Assembly (NCBI GenBank): GCA_937951995.1
Contig: CALGAG010000066.1
Span: forward strand, 1 to 13,290
DNA from: an uncultured Bacillota bacterium
GTDB lineage: Bacteria > Bacillota > Clostridia > Tissierellales > Tissierellaceae
Direction of reading: 5' to 3'
Length of the DNA stretch: 13,290 nt
The notes beneath the pieces are model-generated. The model saw only the letters and a program-made list of their open reading frames with translations, did no database searches and was not told the DNA's origin. Within the stretch, counting starts at the first letter, position 1. Every line of letters begins with the position of its first letter. Below are positions 6,066 to 12,099 of this stretch, in pieces. The position numbers and the translations under genes are program-made.

Positions 6066-6230
6066 ATGGCTGAATACTTGACAATCAAACAGGTTGCTAA
6101 ACAGTACGGTGTTGAAGAGCACCAAGTCAGATATGCAATATCCACAGATAAGATTGTGGCAATGAAGGTAGGATGGCAGTGGTTAATTCCAAAGGATAAA
6201 CTTCCTGACAAATGGCCTGTTCATGCATAG
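6066..6230 (+). CDS. Small MerR/excisionase-like helix-turn-helix protein, 54 aa
   Basis: GGGAGGTGA lies 4-5 nt before the ATG. The protein reads YLTIKQVAKQYGVEEHQVRY, a typical MerR/excisionase HTH (helix-turn-helix about residues 5-25), followed by the wing KVGWQWLIPKDKL (34-46). This is essentially only the DNA-binding domain, as in phage excisionases and small regulators. There is no integrase nearby. Being the first gene rightward of a divergent promoter pair with a palindrome at its own start site, it is probably an autoregulator of early transcription, or an origin-binding accessory protein. Fold confident, role inferred. Confidence 0.85.
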   Translation: MAEYLTIKQVAKQYGVEEHQVRYAISTDKIVAMKVGWQWLIPKDKLPDKWPVHA

Positions 6231-6256
6231 AAAATTGACACGAAAGGAGGTATAGC

Positions 6257-8113
6257 ATGAAAACAATCTTCTATGTGTGGAAACAACAGGGAACAGGGTA
6301 TGTATCTCTTCCAAGAAAGAAAGATGGCAAATGGGAAGAAAAAAGTTTTAAGTGGCCTGCACAATTAGACCAAATCCAGAAATGGATAAAAGATTCAGTT
6401 AAGAACCAGATGGATATTTACTGGTGTCCCAATGTATTGAAAGGTAACAGACGTGTAGAAGATAACGTCAGATCCATGAAAGTATTATATGCTGATATGG
6501 ATGAAGCTAATCCCGGAAACCTACCGGGGGATCTACAACCTTCAATGGCATGGGAAACCAGCCCAGGACGATATGCTGCCCTTTGGTTATTGGATGAGAA
6601 GATTGGGGCTACCACAGGGTTAATTTTGAACAAACGTCTGACTTATTATATCAATGCGGATAAGTCAGGATGGGATGCCACACAGGTATTAAGAATACCA
6701 GGTACCCGGAATTATAAGTATAAGGATAGTCCCAAAGGGTCATTGCTGTGGTACAAGGGTAACAGGATATTCTCGGAAGAATATTTTGAATTTCTCCCGG
6801 AGGTGACAGTCAGTGACGATGTTGATGCTATGGATATGGAAGAGACTGGGGACGTTGATCAGATCTTGTATAAATATGCTGATAAGTTATTGTCTAAGAC
6901 ATACAAGCTGCTGTTCACCCCCCCTGACCACGTGGAAGAGGGAACCAGATCAGAGAAGCTATGGGAATTAGAATGTTTGTTGCTTGAATCGGGCATGTCT
7001 GTGGATGAGGCATATACATTAGTCAAACAGTCCCCCTGGAATAAGTTCCAAGGACGCCGGGACGAAGAAATAAGATTAAAACGTGAGATAACAAAAGCAT
7101 TAACACAGGTTGAGATTGTAGATACGAATCCCCGGAAGTTAATGACCTATGGACAGTTAATGTCCAAGAAGATGGATTCTCCTAAATGGTTAATCGAAGG
7201 ATGGTGGGAGGCACAGTCACATGGTATTATAGCCGGGGAACCTAAGACGTACAAATCAACCATCTCCACAGAAATAGCCATCAGTGTATCATCAGGAAGA
7301 CCACTGTTCAATCGTTATCCTGTGGACACCCCAGGACCTGTGGTCATTATACAGGAAGAGAACAGTGACTGGTTGATGCAGGACAGGTTCAACAAAGTAG
7401 CTAACAATAAAAAGTTACTGGGTGCCTGTTCCACAGATGGAACTTGTTTGACATTTGCTTCACCGCAGGATCTACCGATTCACATGTTTAACAGGGAGGG
7501 TTTTAATCTTACCCGTCAGGAAGACAGAACATTAATTGAAGAGACATTAGATGAAATAAAACCTGTGCTGTTAATATGTGATCCTATCTATCTGTTGTTG
7601 GGGGAAGCGGATGAGAACCACATGAAAGATATTAGAGAAGTGTTGGGGTGGTTTATAAAAGTTGAGAAACATTACAAGACCGCTATTATGCTGATTCACC
7701 ATTTTAATAAGTCAGGTTCATCCCCTCGTGGGGGACAAAGGATGTTAGGTTCTGTTGGATGGCATGCTTGGATTGAATCTGCAATCTACAACAGGGTATC
7801 AGAGGATAAGAAAAACCACATTACAGTGGAACGGGAGTTCAGATCATTCATGGCACCTAATAATATTGAAATAGGTTTCAAGATGGGTGAACCCGGAGAA
7901 TTAGAATACGAGATTGAAATTGCAGAAGACATATTGAATGACCTTAATGTAATCGTTAATATACTTAGGGGTAACACCGGGATGAGCTTGAAGGACATTG
8001 CTGATACATTGTCCATGAGTCAGTCACATGTAAAGACACAACTTAACAGGGGTATTACAGAAGGTACGATCAAGTACGATGGGGAGACCAAGAAATATAA
8101 GGTAGGTGAATGA
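6257..8113 (+). CDS. PrimPol-type primase fused to RepA/RecA-like helicase ATPase
   Basis: The 618-aa protein has an N-terminal archaeo-eukaryotic-type primase domain (RepB-primase-like): catalytic acidic motif YADMDE (78-83), TSPGRYAALW (101-110) and DATQVLRIPGTRNYKY (140-155). Residues 200-290 resemble a linker/PriCT-like helical region. A RecA-fold ATPase of the RepA/AAA_25 type follows: Walker A GEPKTYKST (327-335), Walker B LLICDP (438-443), LIHHFNKSG (479-487) and SPRGGQRMLGS (489-499). A C-terminal winged helix (MSLKDIADTLSMSQSHVKTQL, about 576-596) may bind DNA. It probably makes primers and unwinds DNA at the phage origin. AAAGGAGGT precedes the ATG by 6 nt. The intergenic gap from the HTH gene is 26 nt. 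Confidence 0.92.
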   Translation: MKTIFYVWKQQGTGYVSLPRKKDGKWEEKSFKWPAQLDQIQKWIKDSVKNQMDIYWCPNVLKGNRRVEDNVRSMKVLYADMDEANPGNLPGDLQPSMAWETSPGRYAALWLLDEKIGATTGLILNKRLTYYINADKSGWDATQVLRIPGTRNYKYKDSPKGSLLWYKGNRIFSEEYFEFLPEVTVSDDVDAMDMEETGDVDQILYKYADKLLSKTYKLLFTPPDHVEEGTRSEKLWELECLLLESGMSVDEAYTLVKQSPWNKFQGRRDEEIRLKREITKALTQVEIVDTNPRKLMTYGQLMSKKMDSPKWLIEGWWEAQSHGIIAGEPKTYKSTISTEIAISVSSGRPLFNRYPVDTPGPVVIIQEENSDWLMQDRFNKVANNKKLLGACSTDGTCLTFASPQDLPIHMFNREGFNLTRQEDRTLIEETLDEIKPVLLICDPIYLLLGEADENHMKDIREVLGWFIKVEKHYKTAIMLIHHFNKSGSSPRGGQRMLGSVGWHAWIESAIYNRVSEDKKNHITVEREFRSFMAPNNIEIGFKMGEPGELEYEIEIAEDILNDLNVIVNILRGNTGMSLKDIADTLSMSQSHVKTQLNRGITEGTIKYDGETKKYKVGE

Positions 8114-8114
8114 T

Positions 8115-8672
8115 ATGTTACCTTTCACAGGAATGAACTGGCACAAAGAAGCCCGGGCATTAAAGACAAAGATTAAATTGATATTAGAGCATGGGGGTCA
8201 ACCCTATAAGCACCCCGGGATGTTGAGACAAAGTGATTTAGCTGTATACACCAAGATGGAAAAGTTCTTATTGATTAAACGTGAAGGAAGATGGATATAT
8301 CCTAACATGCCTCTCATCCGACGATGGTGCAGCGTGACCACAGATGAAGGGTTTGAGAAATATCTTCAATGGTTACGGAGGCAGAAATGGATTGTAAAGA
8401 AGGGGGCTCAATGGATTGAAGAAGCTGAACGTCAGGAGATGACGTATGAGGAGATCAATGATTACCTGGAGAAACAGTTGGAACAGGAAGAGAAACAATA
8501 CCAAAGAAGAATAAGTAAGAGGTCACCCAAGGAAACCAGCAGAAAGAACTTTACCAAACGGGGGAAGTCAAAGAAGGCAATTAAAGATATTGACTTTGTT
8601 GGAGTTTTGAAAGGGGAAATAGACATTGATGAAATTGACAAGATGCAGGATGAGATCACCGAGGAAGAATGA
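8115..8672 (+). CDS. Hypothetical, winged-helix-like N-terminus with charged tail, 185 aa
   Basis: The ATG at 8115 follows AGGTGA by 5 nt and lies 1 nt after the primase stop; a GTG at 8106 overlapping the primase is less well placed. Residues 10-100 look like a small helical/winged DNA-binding fold (aromatic and basic, with repeated Trp: KEGRWIY-type turn, WLRRQKWIVKKGAQWI). Residues 105-185 are highly charged: a Glu/Gln helix likely to coil, a Lys/Arg/Ser patch (RRISKRSPKETSRKNFTKR) and an acidic end. No family recognised. Its tight linkage to the primase suggests a replication accessory, possibly helicase loader or origin binder; that is context only. Confidence 0.75.
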   Translation: MLPFTGMNWHKEARALKTKIKLILEHGGQPYKHPGMLRQSDLAVYTKMEKFLLIKREGRWIYPNMPLIRRWCSVTTDEGFEKYLQWLRRQKWIVKKGAQWIEEAERQEMTYEEINDYLEKQLEQEEKQYQRRISKRSPKETSRKNFTKRGKSKKAIKDIDFVGVLKGEIDIDEIDKMQDEITEEE

Positions 8673-8952
8673 AGAAACCTGGCGTAAGATTGACAGTGAT
8701 AAGTGGGGAAGAATCTGTAACTATATTAAAGGCTGGATGGTGTACTCAAACGGTGAGATAAATATGGACTCATTCTATAAACACTTCCCTCTGTGGGGTG
8801 TGCCAGCCAAAGAGATCTATGCAGTTATGATGTTTATGACCACAGAACAAATAGTTATCTTTGATAAATCCTGGAAGTGTCTGATTGTGACATATAAGAA
8901 TGATGAACCTGTGGGATTTAAACTTGTACCCCGACTGGAGGTGGTGAAATGA
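8629..8952 (+). CDS. Hypothetical replication-block protein, about 107 aa
   Basis: The start is uncertain: ATG 8629 (AAGGGG 12 nt upstream), TTG 8626 (9 nt) or ATG 8650 (no clear site); all overlap the previous gene's end. The confident part begins near NEETWRKIDSDKW. The body is helix-rich and aromatic (ICNYIKGWMVYSNGEINMDSF, then YKHFPLWGVPAKEIYAVMMFM) and ends with strands (KCLIVTYKNDEPVGFKLVPRLEVV), a layout compatible with a small winged-helix domain. No motif recognised. The stop overlaps the next start as ATGA, so expression is coupled. Confidence 0.7.
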   Translation: MKLTRCRMRSPRKNEETWRKIDSDKWGRICNYIKGWMVYSNGEINMDSFYKHFPLWGVPAKEIYAVMMFMTTEQIVIFDKSWKCLIVTYKNDEPVGFKLVPRLEVVK

Positions 8953-9455
8953 AACGCAGAATGGCTATCAGAATACACAGTAAGTTGTATGAAAACTGTA
9001 AGAATCATTTCATAGCTGAGTTTGATTGTGCCTACGTTAAGCACCCTATGGAGATGTTTCTTAAGTACATGAATGACCACAGGGGATCAAAGAAGAAATT
9101 GTACTTGAAGATCAGAAAAGACTTCATCAATTATCTGGCATTGTATGAAGGTGCTGATGTAAGTATTGATGATTATTTTGATTACAAGCCAAAGTTTACA
9201 ATAGAGTTCTGGAATACGCTCAAGCAGCTGACATATGATTATGAAGTTAGATCCTGTGATATTGTGAACACTTCATTGTTTATGTTAGAAAAAATGTCTT
9301 TGGAAGAGCTGCAGCAGTTGGGAGATTATAAGCCCCCAAGAATTATGTATCTCTCGTTAGAACCTGATGTAGCGGCTACGTTTAAACATTATACTGATGA
9401 AAGAATGATAGAATATATCAACAAGGTTTTACGCAAAGTCGGACGTTTGGGTTGA
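8949..9455 (+). CDS. Hypothetical protein, 168 aa, last gene of the replication block
   Basis: GGAGGTGGTGAA directly precedes an ATGA overlap start. The protein is basic at the N-terminus (MKRRMAIRIHSKLYENC) and helical, with a Tyr/Asp-rich middle (YEGADVSIDDYFDYKPK). Two stretches, AIRIHSKLYENCKNHF near the start and IMYLSLEPDVAATFKHY near 131-147, have a strand-then-helix pattern reminiscent of ribbon-helix-helix DNA-binding proteins, but neither is convincing. No membrane segment and no catalytic motif seen. The operon ends here; no clear intrinsic terminator follows. Confidence 0.75.
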   Translation: MKRRMAIRIHSKLYENCKNHFIAEFDCAYVKHPMEMFLKYMNDHRGSKKKLYLKIRKDFINYLALYEGADVSIDDYFDYKPKFTIEFWNTLKQLTYDYEVRSCDIVNTSLFMLEKMSLEELQQLGDYKPPRIMYLSLEPDVAATFKHYTDERMIEYINKVLRKVGRLG

Positions 9456-9496
9456 TGGGGGACGCAGCTTGTAAGTTTGTCGATCGCTAGGATGTT

Positions 9497-9556
9497 GTGT
9501 TTTCAACGGTAGACGAACGAGGAAAATAACAACCCGGTTAGAACCGTTGAAAACAC
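9497..9556. repeat. Perfect 14-bp inverted repeat with a related third half-site
   Basis: GTGTTTTCAACGGT (9497-9510) and its exact complement ACCGTTGAAAACAC (9543-9556) are separated by 32 nt. A further direct copy of the outer part, GTGATTTCAAC, is at 9613-9623 (10 of 11 bases). The spacing, about 5 then 6 helical turns between copies, suits protein binding more than an RNA hairpin. No T-run follows. Confidence 0.75.
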
Positions 9557-9654
9557 TCAGATTTTGCTGGCACGGTGTCGAAAAATGTGTATCTGGAGGC
9601 GTTCAGGATGTAGTGATTTCAACAAATTTCGCTGCGTATTCCCATAACAGAATG

Positions 9655-9686
9655 TTTTTTTGGGTGAGTTAACACCCGTTAAAAAA
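9655..9686. repeat. T-run/A-run hairpin
   Basis: Stem GGGTG (9662-9666) / CACCC (9673-9677), loop AGTTAA, extended by a seven-T run on the left and a six-A run on the right across a 3-nt bulge. On both strands the T-run precedes the stem rather than follows it, so a standard terminator is not indicated. Confidence 0.55.
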
Positions 9687-9738
9687 CAGAACCTTAATCT
9701 TAAACAACCTGTACTCTAATGTAGGCTCGGAAATGAGA

Positions 9739-9817
9739 TAAACTCCGTCCATAGTCGCCCCGCCTCCGCTGCGCTCCGGCGGGACGTCTTCGCCTGGGGG
9801 GGCGGGACAGAGGTTTA
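9739..9817. repeat. GC-rich nested palindrome
   Basis: An outer imperfect inverted repeat (TAAAC..TCCGTCC on the left, the complement of TAAACCTCTGTCC on the right) encloses CGCCCCGCC facing a G7-C-G3 run. Inside is a perfect 6-bp hairpin CCCGCC (9759-9764) / GGCGGG (9778-9783) with a 13-nt loop. Its GC content is far above that of the flanks. Confidence 0.6.
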
Positions 9818-9916
9818 CTTCCTGTGGGTCGTAGATTTAGGGAGGTTAGGAGTTGGGTGGTAGGTAAGGCGGATGGGGGATGTTGGTAGGTGGATGAAAA
9901 AAAGGAGGAATGGAAA

Positions 9917-10198
9917 ATGGAAGCAGGATTAGTTGTTGGTTTCTTGAGTGGGGTATTAGTAGTTTGGACTGTGAGTGGGGTGAAGAGTTATATTGATGAA
10001 GCTAAGAAAGAGGGTATCAGGGCTTGGAGAAGAGAGTATGAGCCAGGGGTTTTGATGCTGGGGGATAAGGTTAAAGATCTGGAGAAGAGAATGTCGGGGG
10101 TTGAGGGTTTGGAAAAGAGGGTGTTGGAGTTGGAAATGGAGAAGGTTAGTTATGAAATAAATAGTGATGTTAAGTCTGATGAATTGAATAAGTTGTAG
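9917..10198 (+). CDS. Membrane-anchored coiled-coil protein, 93 aa
   Basis: AAGGAGG (9902-9908) is 8 nt before the ATG at 9917; a GTG at 9890 in the same frame would include that ribosome site and is rejected. Residues 4-23 (GLVVGFLSGVLVVWTVSGVK) form one membrane segment with a short outside N-terminus. A charged region follows, then a heptad-like helix near 47-80 (LGDKVKDLEKRMSGVEGLEKRVLELEMEK). The architecture resembles small phage anchors or spanin/holin-like accessory proteins, but no family is recognised. Codon use is dominated by G-rich, C-poor triplets, unlike the replication block. Confidence 0.75.
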   Translation: MEAGLVVGFLSGVLVVWTVSGVKSYIDEAKKEGIRAWRREYEPGVLMLGDKVKDLEKRMSGVEGLEKRVLELEMEKVSYEINSDVKSDELNKL

Positions 10199-10243
10199 GT
10201 TGAGGAATTTAATGGGTGTTTTTAGATCTTGATTTGATTGGTT

Positions 10244-10275
10244 GGGGGTTGGTATGGGTATGGGTCATGGAGGGG
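10244..10275 (+). other. Potential G-quadruplex in the C-poor region
   Basis: Four G-runs of at least three (10246-10248, 10256-10258, 10262-10264, 10272-10275) are joined by loops of 7, 3 and 7 nt, meeting the usual G3+N1-7 definition on the top strand and in the rightward RNA. The last run belongs to a GGAGGGG ribosome-site-like sequence (10269-10275). Confidence 0.5.
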
Positions 10276-10280
10276 CTAAA

Positions 10281-10325
10281 ATGATGTGTTGTGGACTCGT
10301 GATGGGTATAGGTGATGGTGTTTGA
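10281..10325 (+). CDS. Possible 14-codon leader peptide
   Basis: GGAGGGG lies 5 nt before an ATG that opens MMCCGLVMGIGDGV and then TGA. It sits between two real genes, and its ribosome site is inside the potential G-quadruplex. G-rich sequence makes such sites common by chance, so this is only a candidate. Confidence 0.2.
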   Translation: MMCCGLVMGIGDGV

Positions 10326-10359
10326 TGGTTTGGGTTTGGAAAATGGGAGGAGGGATAAA

Positions 10360-10449
10360 ATGTATAAAGCTCCTAAGGTAGGACTTAAGGAATGGCTATG
10401 GTTTGCTGTTGTGTTTGTTCTGTGGTATCTGTTAGGCAAGCTGTGGTGA
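10360..10449 (+). CDS. 29-aa single-pass membrane peptide
   Basis: GGGAGGAGGGAT precedes the ATG. The peptide starts MYKAPKVGLKEW and then has an unbroken hydrophobic helix (LWFAVVFVLWYLLGKLW) to its C-terminus, with positive charges at the N-terminal side. Its TGA stop overlaps the GAGGGGG site of the next gene, implying translational coupling. The less skewed codons (GCT CCT AAG, CTT AAG GAA) in a C-poor region support real coding. It could be a small holin-like or regulatory membrane peptide; no homologue is recognised. Confidence 0.6.
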   Translation: MYKAPKVGLKEWLWFAVVFVLWYLLGKLW

Positions 10450-10454
10450 GGGGG

Positions 10455-10473
10455 TAGGCTTTAGATGAGCAGG
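10455..10473 (+). repeat. Dispersed hairpin repeat, copy A
   Basis: TAGGCTTTAGATGAGCAGG, a variant of the core seen best at 10659-10678. It spans the space between the ribosome site and the start codon of the gene at 10465 and supplies that ATG. Confidence 0.5.
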
Positions 10474-10953
10474 TTAGTAGAAGAAATGGAATGGGGAAAG
10501 GGGATGAAGGGAATGGCTGTTAAGGTTATTTTTAGAATCAGGGAGAGGGGAATGTTTGTTCGGGTTAGTGGTATCAGGGGTGGAGATCTGGAGAAAGTTG
10601 TTGGGAGTATGGAGGAGATGAGCAGGTGGCTGGAAGAGGATATTGGTATTGAGGTTAATAGGCTTCAGATGAGAAGCCATGAGGACAGAAGAAGATTGGC
10701 TGATCGCAGAAAGAGTGATAGGGAAAAGGACGGGAGTGGTAGAAGGGAGATTGGAGTGGGAGACAGGAGGAGGACTCAGGTTGAAGGGGTTGATAAGGAG
10801 GTCTATGATGTGTGGATGGAAGAGGTTAGGAGGGGTGCAGGTAGAGGCGGGGGGTCTTCTGAGGGTGGCAGGGATAGGTCGGGGGATATGAAAAAGCCCA
10901 GTACATACAGGCTGTACCGGGACTTGTGTAATGATGAGTGGGAAGGGGATTAG
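10465..10953 (+). CDS. Basic, low-complexity hypothetical protein, 162 aa
   Basis: GAGGGGG (10448-10454) is 10 nt before the ATG; an internal ATG beginning MAVKVIFRIRERG is an alternative. Residues 18-70 look folded: two strands (AVKVIFRI, MFVRVSGI) then a helix (DLEKVVGSMEEMSRWLEED). Residues 71-145 are a disordered Arg/Asp/Glu/Gly/Ser-rich linker (SHEDRRRLADRRKSDREKDG, later AGRGGGSSEGGRDRSGD). The last 20 residues (KKPSTYRLYRDLCNDEWEGD) regain ordinary composition. The frame is open through a very G-rich stretch, so part of the composition may reflect base bias. It converges on the next leftward gene with a 15-nt gap. No family recognised; nucleic acid binding is possible. Confidence 0.6.
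   Translation: MSRLVEEMEWGKGMKGMAVKVIFRIRERGMFVRVSGIRGGDLEKVVGSMEEMSRWLEEDIGIEVNRLQMRSHEDRRRLADRRKSDREKDGSGRREIGVGDRRRTQVEGVDKEVYDVWMEEVRRGAGRGGGSSEGGRDRSGDMKKPSTYRLYRDLCNDEWEGD
10659..10678 (+). repeat. Dispersed hairpin repeat, copy B (best palindrome)
   Basis: TAGGCTTCAGATGAGAAGCC includes a perfect 6-bp hairpin GGCTTC / GAAGCC with loop AGATGA. It is inside the coding frame of the gene at 10465 (encoding NRLQMRSH). Related copies are at 10455, 12919, 13063 and 13110. Confidence 0.65.
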
Positions 10954-10968
10954 AGGGAATGTGTGTTC

Positions 10969-11178
10969 TTAGAGATCTGGGTCATCTGTTCCCAGATATG
11001 GGTTGAAGTTAGGTGACTCGGGTTCATCGTATTCTGTGGGATAGTAGTCAGGGAGATCGTAATAGGCATCATCCAGAGACAGAGAATGTTTTCCTAATAC
11101 CTCTTCAAGATCGGCAAGTACCTGTTGGGCTTGTTCTGGGGTTAAATCGTCTTCGACAGACAGGGTAAAGGTTGTCAT
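10969..11178 (-). CDS. Acidic hypothetical protein, 69 aa
   Basis: AAGGAGGAATAAACC precedes the ATG. A helix near residues 12-35 (LTPEQAQQVLADLEEVLGKH) is followed by an Asp/Tyr/Pro-rich tail (DDAYYDLPDYYPTEYDEPES) without expected secondary structure. The net charge is strongly negative, a trait of small host-interaction or DNA-mimic phage proteins, although nothing specific supports that. It is the last gene of the right-hand leftward run and its 3' end contains a 7-bp inverted repeat (10975-10981/10991-10997). Not recognised. Confidence 0.7.
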   Translation of the reverse strand: MTTFTLSVEDDLTPEQAQQVLADLEEVLGKHSLSLDDAYYDLPDYYPTEYDEPESPNFNPYLGTDDPDL

Positions 11179-11181
11179 GGT

Positions 11182-11463
11182 TTATTCCTCCTTATGATCT
11201 GTGGGTTGATTGGCTCTGTAGATTTCAGGTAGTGGATGGTGGGCTATGTTGATGGTTGTTAGTACAGGTTCAGGGGGTGGCGAGGTGTAGATGAATCCCC
11301 AAAGTCTTCCATAGTTCTTGGTGCAATGTAGTCTTACCTGTGCTTCTGATCGTGCTTTGAATTTGACTGCGTAGCCTGAGAGGTCATTAATCAGGGTGAC
11401 GTAGTAGGTGTTGGGTTTTTCTTCTGGGTAGGTGAATTCTGTAGTTGAGTTAGTGGCTGTCAT
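11182..11463 (-). CDS. Hypothetical protein, 93 aa
   Basis: AAAGGAG is 9 nt upstream, and the start overlaps the previous stop as ATGA. Its TAA stop is part of the next gene's AAGGAGG region, so the genes are translationally linked. The centre looks like a small alpha/beta unit: strand NTYYVTLIND, strand YAVKFKARS, helix EAQVRLHCTKNYG, strand LWGFIYTS. The tail is Pro-rich. The pattern suits a compact single-domain phage protein; no catalytic motif or membrane helix is seen. Codons ending in C or rich in A/C reflect the G/T-biased top strand. Confidence 0.7.
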   Translation of the reverse strand: MTATNSTTEFTYPEEKPNTYYVTLINDLSGYAVKFKARSEAQVRLHCTKNYGRLWGFIYTSPPPEPVLTTINIAHHPLPEIYRANQPTDHKEE

Positions 11464-11684
11464 TGGGTGATGCTCCTTTCTGTGGTTAGGTTGTCTAGGG
11501 CATGGGCGATGCGTAGGACGAGATCCAGGAAGTTACGGAACTCTTTGTTTGTGCCTTTGAAGGTGAAGGTTTTGTGGGGCTTTCGCTTGTGTCTGAGCAT
11601 GGAGGAGGATAAGCGGGTGGGACAATGGAAGCCCAGATTGTGTTTGGTTAGTCCTTGGGGTTTGCGTTGATAGGGGTTAGTCAT
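11460..11684 (-). CDS. Basic hypothetical protein, 74 aa
   Basis: AAGGAGGATTCACA precedes the ATG. The N-terminal half is basic and His-rich (PYQRKPQGLTKHNLGFHCPT, RHKRKPHKTFTFKG), the C-terminal half a probable amphipathic helix (NKEFRNFLDLVLRIAHALDNL). A single Cys is present, so no classic zinc finger. The charge suggests contact with nucleic acid. Not recognised. It overlaps the next gene by 4 nt. Confidence 0.7.
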   Translation of the reverse strand: MTNPYQRKPQGLTKHNLGFHCPTRLSSSMLRHKRKPHKTFTFKGTNKEFRNFLDLVLRIAHALDNLTTERSITQ

Positions 11685-11696
11685 TGTGAATCCTCC

Positions 11697-11846
11697 TTAT
11701 CTTTTAGATTCCTTATCTTTGATTTCTTGAAGTACAATCAGGGTCTCTTGTAATGCCACGACAGCTAGGATGATAACGATTAGTAAGATGAGTGTGTGGA
11801 CTGGGTTTGTTCGGATGAAGCCTGGGATGTAGTCGATCAGGTTCAC
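11697..11846 (-). CDS. 49-aa single-pass membrane protein
   Basis: A GTG start lies 2 nt after the previous stop (TAACAGTG) with GGGGGGA upstream, and its TAA stop is embedded in the next gene's TAAGGAGG. The sequence is an N-terminal amphipathic piece (NLIDYIPGFIRTNPVHT), one membrane helix at about 18-40 (TLILLIVIILAVVALQETLIVL) and a charged tail (QEIKDKESKR). The layout with exact operon junctions on both sides makes it a real gene. Single-helix phage proteins of this size may be holin-like or host-membrane modulators; no specific evidence. Confidence 0.7.
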   Translation of the reverse strand: MNLIDYIPGFIRTNPVHTLILLIVIILAVVALQETLIVLQEIKDKESKR

Positions 11847-11848
11847 TG

Positions 11849-12007
11849 TTATTCCCCCCATCCCTCGTCTGCTAACATGGTCAACAGTCCATCGTGATCT
11901 TCTGTCTCTCCTAGTAATGAAGCTAATGCAAACACTGTTTCTTCTGGTACTCCGTAATCTTCTGCAACGCCTTTTAGGTATTCTTCACGTTCTTTGCTGT
12001 TTTTCAT
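11849..12007 (-). CDS. Acidic small helical protein, 52 aa
   Basis: AAAGGAGGAATAAAG precedes the ATG. The protein (MKNSKEREEYLKGVAEDYGV, then PEETVFALASLLGETEDHDG and a final LLTMLADEGWGE) is predicted all-helical and acidic, with helix-turn spacing (YLKGVAEDYGVPEETVFALASLLG) slightly like an HTH, but lacking basic residues for DNA. Probably a small protein-binding factor. Tight junction with the downstream GTG gene. Not recognised. Confidence 0.7.
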   Translation of the reverse strand: MKNSKEREEYLKGVAEDYGVPEETVFALASLLGETEDHDGLLTMLADEGWGE

Positions 12008-12042
12008 CTTTATTCCTCCTTTATAGTTTGGTTATGTAGTTT

Positions 12043-12069
12043 GGGAGCCAGCCACCACAACTGACTCCC
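12043..12069 (-). promoter_or_regulatory. Intergenic hairpin upstream of the 52-aa gene
   Basis: In the leftward RNA, GGGAGUCAG pairs with CUGGCUCCC over nine positions including one G-U pair, with a 9-nt loop. In the opposite RNA the same position is a C/A mismatch, so the leftward transcript is favoured. No U-run follows. It lies in the only sizeable gap (92 nt) of this gene run and could mark an RNA processing or attenuation point. Confidence 0.4.
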
Positions 12070-12099
12070 TTTGATACTGTATATTATCGGGGATAGTAC

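Larger units (their letters stand above)
9456..9916. other. Non-coding region rich in inverted repeats
   Basis: No supported gene lies in this 460-nt gap. It holds three distinct structured elements (listed separately), then an abrupt change at about 9840 from mixed composition to extremely G-rich, C-poor top strand. I see no good promoter for the next gene and no stem followed by a T-run. Position after the replication block and the density of symmetric elements make an origin, a protein-binding control locus or a structured RNA possible. Confidence 0.6.

Noticed and set aside
9655..9686. Intrinsic terminator for the replication block
   Set aside because: The T-run comes before, not after, the stem on both strands.
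10209..10439. Bottom-strand 76-codon open frame, His/Thr/Ser/Pro-rich
   Set aside because: Its composition simply mirrors the C-poor top strand, it has no ribosome site and it overlaps the well-started 29-aa gene.
10975..10997. ATCTGGG/CCCAGAT hairpin as a bidirectional terminator between convergent genes
   Set aside because: No T-run on either side, and it lies within the 3' coding end of the 69-aa gene; probably chance.
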